Origin: Endocalyx cinctus
Lineage: Eukaryota; Ascomycota; Sordariomycetes; Amphisphaeriales; Apiosporaceae
Length of the DNA stretch: 64,000 bases
Direction: 5' to 3'
NCBI GenBank assembly: GCA_001600455.1
Contig: BCKC01000009.1
Coordinates: forward strand, 1,550,001 to 1,614,000
Translations under genes and position numbers: made by a program
The notes under the pieces: generated by a model
Told to the model about the DNA's origin: nothing
Seen by the model: the letters and a program-made list of their open reading frames with translations, nothing else
Databases searched by the model: none
Shown: positions 35,250 to 45,017 of the stretch, piece by piece
Layout: the number at the start of each line of letters is the position of its first letter
Numbering within the stretch: the first letter of the stretch is position 1

Positions 35250-38081
35250 CTACCTTCGCAAGACCACTTCAGACTTTGCCACATTCCACCCGCTAACTCT
35301 TATCTTATTCTTACTTTTATGACCTGTCTCGCTGCGCTTTTCACCCTTCTTCTTTTCACCCCCTTTAACGCTCAGCTCGAGCCTCTCATTCGGCCACAAC
35401 GTAACGTAATTATCCGTCCAGAAGACAGGTAGGACGTCCTCACCCTCGGCGTCGACAAGACTTAGGCTCACAAAAAACGCCGGGATCTCGGATTTATTCT
35501 GCAATATCACCGTATTTTCCCTATCATCCCCTTTCGAACTGGTGGTGACCGAAACATGAGCTTTCGCTAAAGACGAAAGAGAAGTCAAGTTCGCGTACGA
35601 AGTCACCGGCGTGTAGAACCAATCCGAGTCCTCCCAATCCAGGATGTCAAGGGTTTTCGATACCCAGTAGACGTTACGGCCGACGACCGTTTTGGCACTT
35701 TTATCCGTATCTTGTTGCAGCAACTTCAGCCGGAGAAAAACCACGTCTTTCTTCACGGAACCTAGAGTTTTTGAGAGGTCGAGCACCATCTTGCTAGCGT
35801 TAGGCTCGACCTCCACCTGTATCTCCTCGCTGTGCAGCATTTTCCCGGCGATGTCAACGACATCAACGGCAATGGTGCGCTTCTTATCCGCTTTCTTAAC
35901 ATGCAGCGACCGGTTAATTAGGTACACGGTCTTATGTAGCGGGTCAAAAGCAACGTGCTCCTCGCGAGCCCCGACTTTAGCTCCGAAATACGACCCCGCC
36001 GGGCGCAGGTAATAATCAAATAGGTTCCAATGCAAGCTGGGCCAGGCATTATTCAACATCCAATAGATCAAGCCCGTAGCCGGCCTATCCTCGTCAGACC
36101 AACGCGCGGCGTAACCCTCGAACTGGGCTCTCGTCGCCTCGTAATCCATCACCTGCGCTTTAAGGAGGTAATCGTCCAACGAAGTCGGCTCGCCCAACCT
36201 CGCCCACAACCCATCGTTATAAATAATCCGGTCGTAGAATGACGAGACCTCGGTAGACATGTGATACAGGCCCTTTTCCGGATTCTTCCACAGGTCGTCC
36301 ATATCGGCCTGGGACAAAAATTTCTTCAAGCTGCTTAATTCGGGCGTACCGACGCCGGCGCCCAGCTCGGAGCCGAACCCGAAAGCGGCTCCGAGGCGGT
36401 CCTCGGACGGGTCGACGTTGTACCAGTAATTCGGGGGGACCCAATCGTAAGGGCCATCCATCTTGAACCCGCCGGGAGGGAGGACCCCTTCGGGATATCC
36501 GCGTTTCGAGGCCGAGGCGATGACGGGCGTCCGCCAGTCCGCGTCCTTCTGGAGGGCGTCGACGTAGATCGCGGCGGCGACGTCGTCGGGCCAGTAATCA
36601 CTGCCGACGAGGTAACCGAGGACGGAAGGGTGCGACTGCAGCATGATCGCCTCGTGCCGCATGCTTTCCCGGGCGATCTCGTAGTCGGCGTCGGTCCATT
36701 CGGACTTCACGGCGAGGTCCTCGTTGTACGACCAGGCTTCCCACTTATCGCAGCATTCCCATCCGGAGAGGACCATGAGTCCCAGGCGATCCGCGACCGC
36801 GTACAGCTCCGGATGCTCGTTCTTCCCCTCGAGTCGGACGGTGTTGTGGCCCAGGTCGAGCATGAGCTGCGCTTGGGAGAGGAACTTCGACAAGTCCCAT
36901 CTTAGGAACATGTCGGCCGAGTAACCGCCGCCGACGACCTGAAACCGGTGGCCGTTTACGAAGAATGTCGTGTCGTTGTATACCGGGTCCAATTTCGACG
37001 TCACCTCGCGCACGCCGAAGGAGCGCTCCGCCTTGTCCGATACCGTGCCGCCTACCGATGCCGATAGTTGGCCCGTGTAGAGCGGCTGGGTGCCCCATTG
37101 CCTCGGCCACCAGATGGCGGGCTTATGAACGGTAGTCGTGAAGTTCAGGTCGCGGGATTCGTTGGGAGCCAATTTGATTTTCTGCTTCCAATGGTACGCA
37201 TCGTCTCCTCCATTTTCAAGCCCAATTCGCCCCGCTACCTCGACGACGACCTCCCTATCCTCGAGGTTCGTAGCTGTGGTCTTAAGCACGACCTTTGCCT
37301 CATCCATTGCGGCCGGAAACGGAGTCTCGAGCACGACGCGCAGGGGTTCCAAGAACACGGGGCCGGTTTGCTTGATCTCGACATCGCGCCAGACCCCGGT
37401 CCCGTTATCGGGCGGGTAAGGGTTCCAGTCGACGAAGCCTAAGGCGAAGTCGTAGTTGTAGTCGGTGGGGTAGACCCTGATAGCTAGTGCGTTACCGTTA
37501 CCTGGATTACTACCGATAAAATTGGTAACGTCGTAAGTGTGTCCAGCGTAAGCACCCGCCTGAGTCGAATGGTTGGCCACTTCCTTCCCGTTGAGGAATA
37601 TGTCGGCTTTGGAGGTGATACCATGGGTTAACAGGAAGTAATGGCTGGAGCCCTGCTTATGGTCCCTTTCCCCGAGTTTGAACCGATGTCGGTATATCCA
37701 TGGAGAATGAAACGGACCGGCGTCGAAACTTTTCAGGTTCTCCGAGTAGAACAATTCCGTCTCGTCGTAGACGCCGGCGCCGATGAGGCAGCCCATCAAC
37801 GTGCAGCGGGACGTGTCGATTTGATACCATTCTTCTTTGCCGTTGTTGTCGTCTCTTTTTCGAGACGACGGTAAAACGGAAGAAGAAGAGGTAAGTGCGG
37901 CAAGATCCTGGCCTACTTTCTCTGACGATTGGAGTTCCCAGGATGGTATGGTGACAGAAACTCCATTTTCGGAAACGATCGTAGAAGCAGAGGCAGAGGC
38001 AGCTGCAGCGACAGTTACGGTTTGCGATAGTCCAAGTAATGATGTTACTATCGCTACCGCTGTTGGATACTTCACCATCAT
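35250..38081 (-). CDS. Secreted GH2 glycosidase, probable exo-beta-D-glucosaminidase
   Basis: A single exon encodes 943 residues. An N-terminal signal peptide is visible (hydrophobic residues ~8-28, Ala-rich end). The order is that of family GH2: jelly-roll sugar-binding domain (WIYRHRF; FLNGKEVANH), immunoglobulin-like domain, TIM-barrel catalytic domain, then C-terminal beta domains. Fungal exo-chitosanases of the CsxA/Gls93 group use an Asp acid/base and a Glu nucleophile. Here the matching sites are D495 in LVGSDYWPDD and E572 in GFGSELGAG. The Asp in place of the usual GH2 Glu supports exo-glucosaminidase over beta-mannosidase. Such enzymes release glucosamine from chitosan ends outside the cell. 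A mannosidase-like activity cannot be fully excluded. Confidence 0.85.
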   Translation of the reverse strand: MMVKYPTAVAIVTSLLGLSQTVTVAAAASASASTIVSENGVSVTIPSWELQSSEKVGQDLAALTSSSSVLPSSRKRDDNNGKEEWYQIDTSRCTLMGCLIGAGVYDETELFYSENLKSFDAGPFHSPWIYRHRFKLGERDHKQGSSHYFLLTHGITSKADIFLNGKEVANHSTQAGAYAGHTYDVTNFIGSNPGNGNALAIRVYPTDYNYDFALGFVDWNPYPPDNGTGVWRDVEIKQTGPVFLEPLRVVLETPFPAAMDEAKVVLKTTATNLEDREVVVEVAGRIGLENGGDDAYHWKQKIKLAPNESRDLNFTTTVHKPAIWWPRQWGTQPLYTGQLSASVGGTVSDKAERSFGVREVTSKLDPVYNDTTFFVNGHRFQVVGGGYSADMFLRWDLSKFLSQAQLMLDLGHNTVRLEGKNEHPELYAVADRLGLMVLSGWECCDKWEAWSYNEDLAVKSEWTDADYEIARESMRHEAIMLQSHPSVLGYLVGSDYWPDDVAAAIYVDALQKDADWRTPVIASASKRGYPEGVLPPGGFKMDGPYDWVPPNYWYNVDPSEDRLGAAFGFGSELGAGVGTPELSSLKKFLSQADMDDLWKNPEKGLYHMSTEVSSFYDRIIYNDGLWARLGEPTSLDDYLLKAQVMDYEATRAQFEGYAARWSDEDRPATGLIYWMLNNAWPSLHWNLFDYYLRPAGSYFGAKVGAREEHVAFDPLHKTVYLINRSLHVKKADKKRTIAVDVVDIAGKMLHSEEIQVEVEPNASKMVLDLSKTLGSVKKDVVFLRLKLLQQDTDKSAKTVVGRNVYWVSKTLDILDWEDSDWFYTPVTSYANLTSLSSLAKAHVSVTTSSKGDDRENTVILQNKSEIPAFFVSLSLVDAEGEDVLPVFWTDNYVTLWPNERLELSVKGGEKKKGEKRSETGHKSKNKIRVSGWNVAKSEVVLRR

Positions 38082-39504
38082 TGTGGATACGGTTGTTCTT
38101 GTATGAAAGAGGGTGAGTTCTGCTGTTCTCTCGAAATATCTACCTAAGCATATATTATAGGAGGTATATAATACGATGTATGTCAGTTCTAAGGTAAGTT
38201 AAGTGAGACATGAACAAGCAATCCTCTTCTCCCCTCCAAACATAAACGAGACAATGTGTTGACCGAACAAATTTATTGACATGGCGTTTATTTCAGCTTT
38301 CCGGGAATATATATGTAAAATTATATACGAACATAAAAACATAGTACCGTACCCCAAGAAAAAAAAAAGTAATTTCCCCACACTCTCATCTGACAGGTCC
38401 TTTTTTTTTTGTCTGCATGTTCAAGATTGATTAGGTACAGGTAAGATAGGCAATTCGGTTATTATGTAAGGTGAAAGCTGATCGCGCCATCATCTCTTTA
38501 TTGTCCAAAAAGATGATGACGGTAAGGGATCAAAAGCCATGGATGTTTTCCCAATGCGGCAGGTTACTTTTCTTAGAGATAGATGGGATTTGATTCCTTC
38601 CGCCCCGCAGTTCGGTGAAGCTATCCTCAGTCTATCTACAAGTATGTATACTATATCCCGGCGTGATATTAATATGATCTCTACATAGTACATTATTTGG
38701 ATACGTAAATATTGAATCGCATCGTGTTTCCTCTCCAGCTTATATTCCATATTTCAGCAACCTAAAGTAACGGAGTAAGAAGTCCCTTAGAAAGGGGAAC
38801 CAAGAAGTGCATGATTCGGATAAAAACAAATTTATCTATCTGACGAGAGAGAAGTGTGTACGGTAGAGCTTGGACTGCGGTTATACTCCCGAATGATCAT
38901 TTTTGGTAGCATCCGGTAAACTGCCTGTTACCTAAAACATTCCTATGCTCTGACCTGATCTGATATTTAATATGTACTTTGTATCTTATAGCTACTTATA
39001 TCCAGTATATATCTATATTACATCGAGCCAATCCGACATGAGTTTCATACCACGTTACGTTTCCTTATTCAACAAACAAAATGCACATTTCGAAAAGTAG
39101 ACAAAGTATACATGGAGAGACTTTTATAAGTTGGATGGTAATTTACTACAGTATGATTCTTTCTTGAAACACATTATGGTCTACAACGCTCCTCTAGACG
39201 GTTGGCGAAAACTGGAGCATAAAAAACAAGATACTCGTATCTCTTGAGCTTAATGACATGATTTAACTGATCCTTCCAACGCATATGCTTTTTTGTGCCT
39301 CCAATCCTCTGCTTGTTCTTGACTATAAGACAAGCTCAGAAGATATAGCAACTCCAGGCCTATACGCGTACAATGCTAGTAAACTCCCATATATGCTCTG
39401 AAAAAAAAAAAAAAAAAAAAAACAAAAACAAAAATCCGCAACGCCGCGTAAAAAGACACAAGGTATAATATATATGAGATGACATTTTCCCCCCATTACT
39501 TTTT
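38082..39504. other. Intergenic region between GH2 and bHLH genes
   Basis: AT-rich sequence with T/A runs (A-run near 39401). It holds the GH2 promoter and the 3' side of the bHLH gene. No gene is supported. Confidence 0.6.
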
Positions 39505-41653
39505 TCAGCTTTCCATCTTTTCCATAAGCTTTGCCTCCGCTTCGTCTGCTCTTTTATTAGCTTCCGCGATATCATTCTGTAGCTTCTTGATGTACTCGAT
39601 AGCGAGCTCTACGGTGCTAGCCTTGCTATTAGGCGCACTGCTTTGCTTGCTATCCTTCTTGTCTCCACCGCTGTTTTCATCTTCACCTGTGCTTAGATCC
39701 TTGGTGATTGATTTGGGCAGTAAGGTTGCAATTTCTTGAATGGCCGAGTTGATACGATTTCGACGGCCTTGCTCCGCAATCTTATGCGAAGTTCGTTTCG
39801 AGGTTAAGTTGGTCGATAGCTCCGTGGGATACGTCACACCTGGAACGGTGCTCCCTTCCAATATTCTCTGATAATTTGATTTGGAAGCTAAAAGCATCGA
39901 CGCAGAGTCTTCGGCCGACATGCCCGGAGTGCCTGGAAGTAGAGGTTTGATATTTGGTGAAATCCGCGGTCTCAGAGCTGGCGAGACGTGAACAGAGCTA
40001 ATACTACCTCTATTCCTGCTTCCCCTCGCGGCCAGTATCGGCGTCTTTTTCACGGTGGATGCCGAAGATTTCGGCGTAAGCTGGGGGCTCTGCGTAACCG
40101 AGTTAGACTGCTGTGGCTTAGGGAAGCTCGGTGACGGCAAAGTCTGGAAGCTTTTGGCCGGTTCTACATCGGCAGGTGACTGAGCCGATGTTTGAATATC
40201 TAACGTGGGCAACTGTGGTTTTGAGATACTGATAGGCTCCGGGAGTTCGAAGCTATCTATGTTCTCTGTTGCGTTAGGGTCTATATGGTTAGGGTCGCTC
40301 GACTTGCTTCGCGGCGATATCCTAAAAAGAGAGGCCGGGGTAGCAGGCGAAGGTTTTCCGTTGGAGGAGACGACCGTCGGTATCGTAGCGGAGCTGTCAT
40401 TGTTCTGCGGTCGTATGAATGGCGATTGCCGCGCGGAGCGTGATAGCGGAAGTGGAGGAGGAGGCATATCTGAAAGAGCTTCCGGGGAGACCGACGCATT
40501 ATCTGATTCTTCCGTCGAGGTAGCCGAGACCGACTTCGGTTTTAGGGAGTGTTCGCCGTTTTCAGCGGCTGCCTCCACTAATTCGCCGAGAACTTGTGCG
40601 TTGATGACGGGGGTCGTACCGGTCTTCTTCCGCTGAGGTTTTGAAATCGGGGATTGCCGAACGTTTGATTTCCTCGCTTTGGTAGCGTTGTTCTTGCGTA
40701 CCTTCTTGGCTAGGTTGTTGGTACCCGACAACGGCTTCGGCGATTCCCTATCCATGTCAACCGGTGAATTCGTTGTCTGGCCCGAAAGTCGAGGGTCGAA
40801 GACCGACGTGGGATCGGCCTGGGCATGAAGAGCTGGAGATGTGATGGGACTGAAGTAGGCGCCTGGCAAGAATTGTGTCTCAACGGAAAAGTGAGATTCA
40901 AGAGGCGTGACTGCAGGCGAAACTAGCGGCGTAAAGGCCATCTATGGAAAGAAAACAGTTAGCGAAAGTCACGGGTGCAAAGGAGACGGAAAAAGAAAAA
41001 GAAAATTAACGTGCATCTTGTTGCTGATCCTTCATATGTTGATATCCACCGTCAAAGATACCCGAAGAAGGGGTCTGATCTTGAGTAGTATAAAATTGAT
41101 TCTTAGCCTGCATTTCTAGACTCTGCGGTGTCGGCGGTACCATATTGCGTTGCTGTTGCTGCTGCTGCTGTTGCTGCTGTCGTCGTTGCTGTTGCTGCTG
41201 AGCAAAGAATGCAGCTTGTTGTTCGTGGAGTAACCTCTGCTGCTCCTCTAACTGTCGCTGTTGCTCTTGCAATCTCTGGTGTTGCAAGAAATGTATCTGC
41301 TGGTCGATCTGATTAATAGCGTCGTCGGGATTATGCTGAGGGGCCATTATGTGAGAGGGAATTGTAGTGTGATTGGGAGCTGAAGTCATAGCTTGGTTGA
41401 ACATTTGCATGCTGTCGTCGTTTGGAGATAATACGTTGGGCAGGTTGCCGTCGGTCATCGGGGTGTCTATGGGTTCGCGATTTGGTTGGTGCATCAGAGA
41501 GGGGTTCGGGGGGTTGAAATCATTGAAATCGAATTGCAACTCATCCGTCATGTTCGTCAATCCCATATCCAAAAATCGTTGAAAATCCTCCTCTCCCGGA
41601 GGAGGCAGGCTCTGGTCAGGGCCATTCCAAGAGGTTGAATCCATCATGGCCAT
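39505..41653 (-). CDS. nuc-1: bHLH transcription factor, NUC-1/PHO4 type
   Basis: Exons 41653-41015 and 40941-39505 give 691 residues. Factors of this type activate phosphate-acquisition genes in the nucleus through CACGTG-like sites. The bHLH lies near residues 590-670: basic region TSHKIAEQGRRNRIN with the His-Glu-Arg contact triad, then helix 1 (IQEIATLLPK), a long Ser-rich loop and helix 2 with a coiled coil (VELAIEYIKKLQNDIAEANK). The N-terminal exon holds an acidic start, a Gln-rich block (about 150-180) and the VPPTPQSLEMQ segment. Exon 2 begins MAFTPLVSPAVTPLE, as in this family. The phase and family alignment require exon 1 to end at GAT before GCACGT, so the 73-nt intron appears to be GC-AG. 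I chose the ATG at 41653; the frame upstream only offers TTG. Confidence 0.85.
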
Positions 41654-44455
41654 TTCGTCTCTTTTTACTCCTCTCAACGGTCTTCATACGTATTAATGCG
41701 ACTCGGACGAACTCCCCCGTCGAAAGAGGAGTGAGTTGGTAGTAATAGATGTTGGCGAACGGTAAAACTTCCGATTCTGAATGATGAACGTGTGCGCTCA
41801 ATCTCGTGATTCGAATTGAAAATCTGCAGATTTGACAAGTTATGGAATGGATATGCTTGTCGCGTCTCTCCGCTGGGTACGGTTACCGATAAGTGTAAGA
41901 CGACTGATCGGCTAGAACATATCCACGGATGCCGAGATTTAATCCTTGTAGTTTTTTTTTTTTTTACTCCTTCTCTTTCAATTCAAAAACAATGAATTAA
42001 ACAAAAGTGTATAATAAATTTTGAATTAAATGAATTTCTTTTCCTTTTCTCTTTCTTTACCGACTTGTCGATGATAATCAATATGTGAAAATGTTGAGGT
42101 GAGTTGAGTCCAGTTAGAGAGTGGTTTGAGGTATTGGGCTAAACTCGAGACATCACAGGCTAGATTCTCAAAGTTCAGGTGACCCTCCAACTATCTATAC
42201 CCTATCTGTATTCATTGTTGGTTCTGCGTATATCCATGTACTATACAGACCAGGGTGATTGAAATGTGGTGTAGGATCGGATTACACAACATGTAGATTG
42301 GTAGTAGAGTGTATTAGGGAAAAAAAAAAAAAAAAGGGCAGTGGATGTGAAAAAGTGGTTGGTGGGTTCGAGGGGCTCGTAATTATTCGCGAATCTTCCG
42401 ATTTTTTTACTGGTTCACTGAGTCGCGAAGTTAGCTAAATCTACTAAAATCTACAATGGACTCAGTCAGTCAGTGTATGGCGTAGTGGGACATGCTATAC
42501 CTAACCTATATTAGTGACATTCAGATACACTAAAGCACAGATGCTGAGAATTAGTGAGTTTTGCCGTGGGGTTACCTTCATAAACCCTTAAAACTTGCTC
42601 AGTCCGTAAGTAGCGCAGGGTCGCAAGCAGGCAGAGTGGCTCTACTGTGCAGTACATTTTACGATCCACCACACTATAACCAGACAAGGGCTCCCAATCC
42701 CTATACTAATCCCTATATGTAAGTACTACGGAGTATCCAGCTACCCAGGTAAGTATTTAGGTATTTATTCTGTTATTTTGTGTATATACCTAGGTAGGTA
42801 TGTATGTAGGTAAGTGCTTGAAGTATTCATGAATCTTACGTATATGTAATATTGTAAGTATGTGTGATCGTATCTGCAAGGGTTCAACAGATCTGATCAC
42901 TTCTAGCTCAAGCCACCGATACCTATACTTTTGTAAATACAGTTTTGGATGTTTCCATAAGACATGCGCCGATTGGAATGTGACTACTATGACTGCATAG
43001 CTCCCTACCTCTCTGAAAAGGAAATGGAGGGAGAGAGAAGTAAAAAAAAAAAGAGAGAGATTATGGGGTTTAATTTGTTATAGGTGGGCTCGATGAGGTT
43101 TTTCCTGTCTGTCTACCTGCATACGCATCCTACCTACTATTTAGATATATACATACAGTAGTTGACGGGTCAGACCGGGTACTACTCTACCTACCCTAGC
43201 TCTCTAGGTCTGCTTCATCCACATTTGCGCATATAGATGTAATAGGTCAGTCATCTGCAAGACTCTGGGGATACATATATATTTATGTATATATATATAT
43301 GGATTCAGTTACCTACATCTACACACGTACATTCGGCTGATCGTAGACCGTATTGCGACCTTCTAGAATGTCTCGTGGAAGCCATCTTGATATCAGATTG
43401 GTTCGCAAGTACGAGTTGTGAACTAATTCGGTAGGTGTTTTCTTGCTATTTTCAGTTCAACGCCGTAACGATAGCGACAGTTTAACTATACACATAGGAT
43501 GGATAGCGACACGCGGCTAACACGCTCATATAAGAACGTCTTGGCACTTGCGACTAACAATTACCAAAGACGTCAGCTGTCATGGAAACTCAGACCGACT
43601 CTCACTTATCTGCTATGGATCTGGTGATCGACTCTAATAATCATTTGACCCTTGGAAAGGAATATCCATGGTGTCAATTACATTGCATAAGATAAAAATA
43701 CGGGTAGGAATTATGCCAAGCTGCTAACTTACTATGTAGGCTCAAGACGACCCTTCGCCAGCGGGCCCTCGCTTCTTGAAGAATATCCGTCGCTATATTG
43801 TACCCAGTTGTCCGGGACGAGGGCTTCGGCGCCTACGCGACTGGGTATTGTGGCGCTTGACTAGGTTAGACCCGCTAATCACGATTTTTTTTTTCTCTTC
43901 CCCACCATTGCCTTATTACTAGCTGTTCTCTCTCTTTTTTTTTTTTGATTTCTTTTCTTTTTCCCTCTCTCTCGGACTTGTCCTGAGGCTGGTTCTCCTG
44001 ATGATAAGCCTGCTACTGGTTTCAGACAATTGAACATCTCCCCTTAACTCTGCTTCATCGATCTCGCTATTTGGACATATATGTAACCTAGTCTTAACTA
44101 CCCAGTACCTCTCTCTCCACATATAATCACCACTGCACTGGTATGAAGATTTGCATATGATAGGGGACTTGGATGTTTCAGTCGAATGGGAACTCTTACC
44201 GAGTCGGGCGTACTCACTGCTGTACATAATGAATATGTAGAATGGCGAATAGCGTACTCTGTACATAGTATGTACATAAAACAAACTACTTCAACTGCAT
44301 TAAGTACCTAGGTAGTAAATACCTAACCAAAATGCACGTCTTATTGATTGATATATTTTACGTAATTATTTTTTGAATATCATATAGCTATTCAGCTTTT
44401 TGATATAAAACACGACGAGGCTCCCAAATCGGCTTGGAGCCGACCAAAAGAGGTC
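41654..44455. other. Long intergenic region; simple repeats
   Basis: No gene is supported. It carries TACGGAGTA (42727-42735), TACCTAGGTA (42787-42796 and 44305-44314), a TA-rich run near 43276-43301, and A/T runs. A 121-codon minus-strand frame at 43919-44284 looks random. It may hold a long promoter and leader for the bHLH gene. Confidence 0.55.
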
Positions 44456-44514
44456 GTCGGTAGGAGTGGGGGTTGAAACCGAATTTCGCCGACTGCCTAC
44501 TGAGCTATCCCGAC
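44456..44514 (-). repeat. Truncated tRNA-like sequence (possible SINE head or tRNA relic)
   Basis: Read on the minus strand, it starts GTCGGGATAGCTCAGTAGGC, a good polymerase III A box and D-arm start. It then has a B-box-like GGTTTCAACCCC and ends TACCGAC. The terminal GTCGG pairs with CCGAC like an acceptor stem. The A box and B box start only 28 nt apart, too close for a working tRNA, and no anticodon arm is present. Just beyond lies a hairpin with GGCTCC/GGAGCC arms (44419-44441). Confidence 0.4.
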
Positions 44515-45017
44515 TGTAAATGTATGCATAATTTTCTATACTATACTATTCAGCACCGAATGAGCTGGAAGCTCCCCAGATCAGTGGCTTTTTTTCTTAC
44601 AGCTTACTCGAATACGCTAACATTCAGGCAGGCTTGCGAAATGATCGAGATGATCTGATATTCATAGAAGCCTACCTCGTTGATTGGTAGGAGATGATAT
44701 GTGCATCTGCAATATTCAATTGGGTGTCATGGTTGACGATATTTACAAGGTATTCTAGATAGTTATGTAATAGATAGCAAGCAGGTGGGGGAAAAGTGGC
44801 TGATACACTAACAAAATTGGATGGTGTGCCCACATACGTACACTTTTTATATGACCACAATATGTACATAGGAGTGTAAAAGTAACGCACATATGAACAT
44901 ATTTATGATATTCGTCCAATCACCCTAGTTGCATTAATATCGTCGGCCCAAGTGCCATAAATAAAAAGAAATCAGGGACCAGGCCAAGGGTAGGAAAAAA
45001 ATTAATTACGTATAAGG
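44515..45017. other. Promoter-side region of UBA4
   Basis: AT-rich sequence with no visible gene. It directly precedes the UBA4 start codon. Confidence 0.5.

Noticed and set aside
43919..44284. 121-codon minus-strand frame
   Set aside because: Ends in Lys/Arg/Glu from a T/CT-rich run and shows no domain or coding-like composition.
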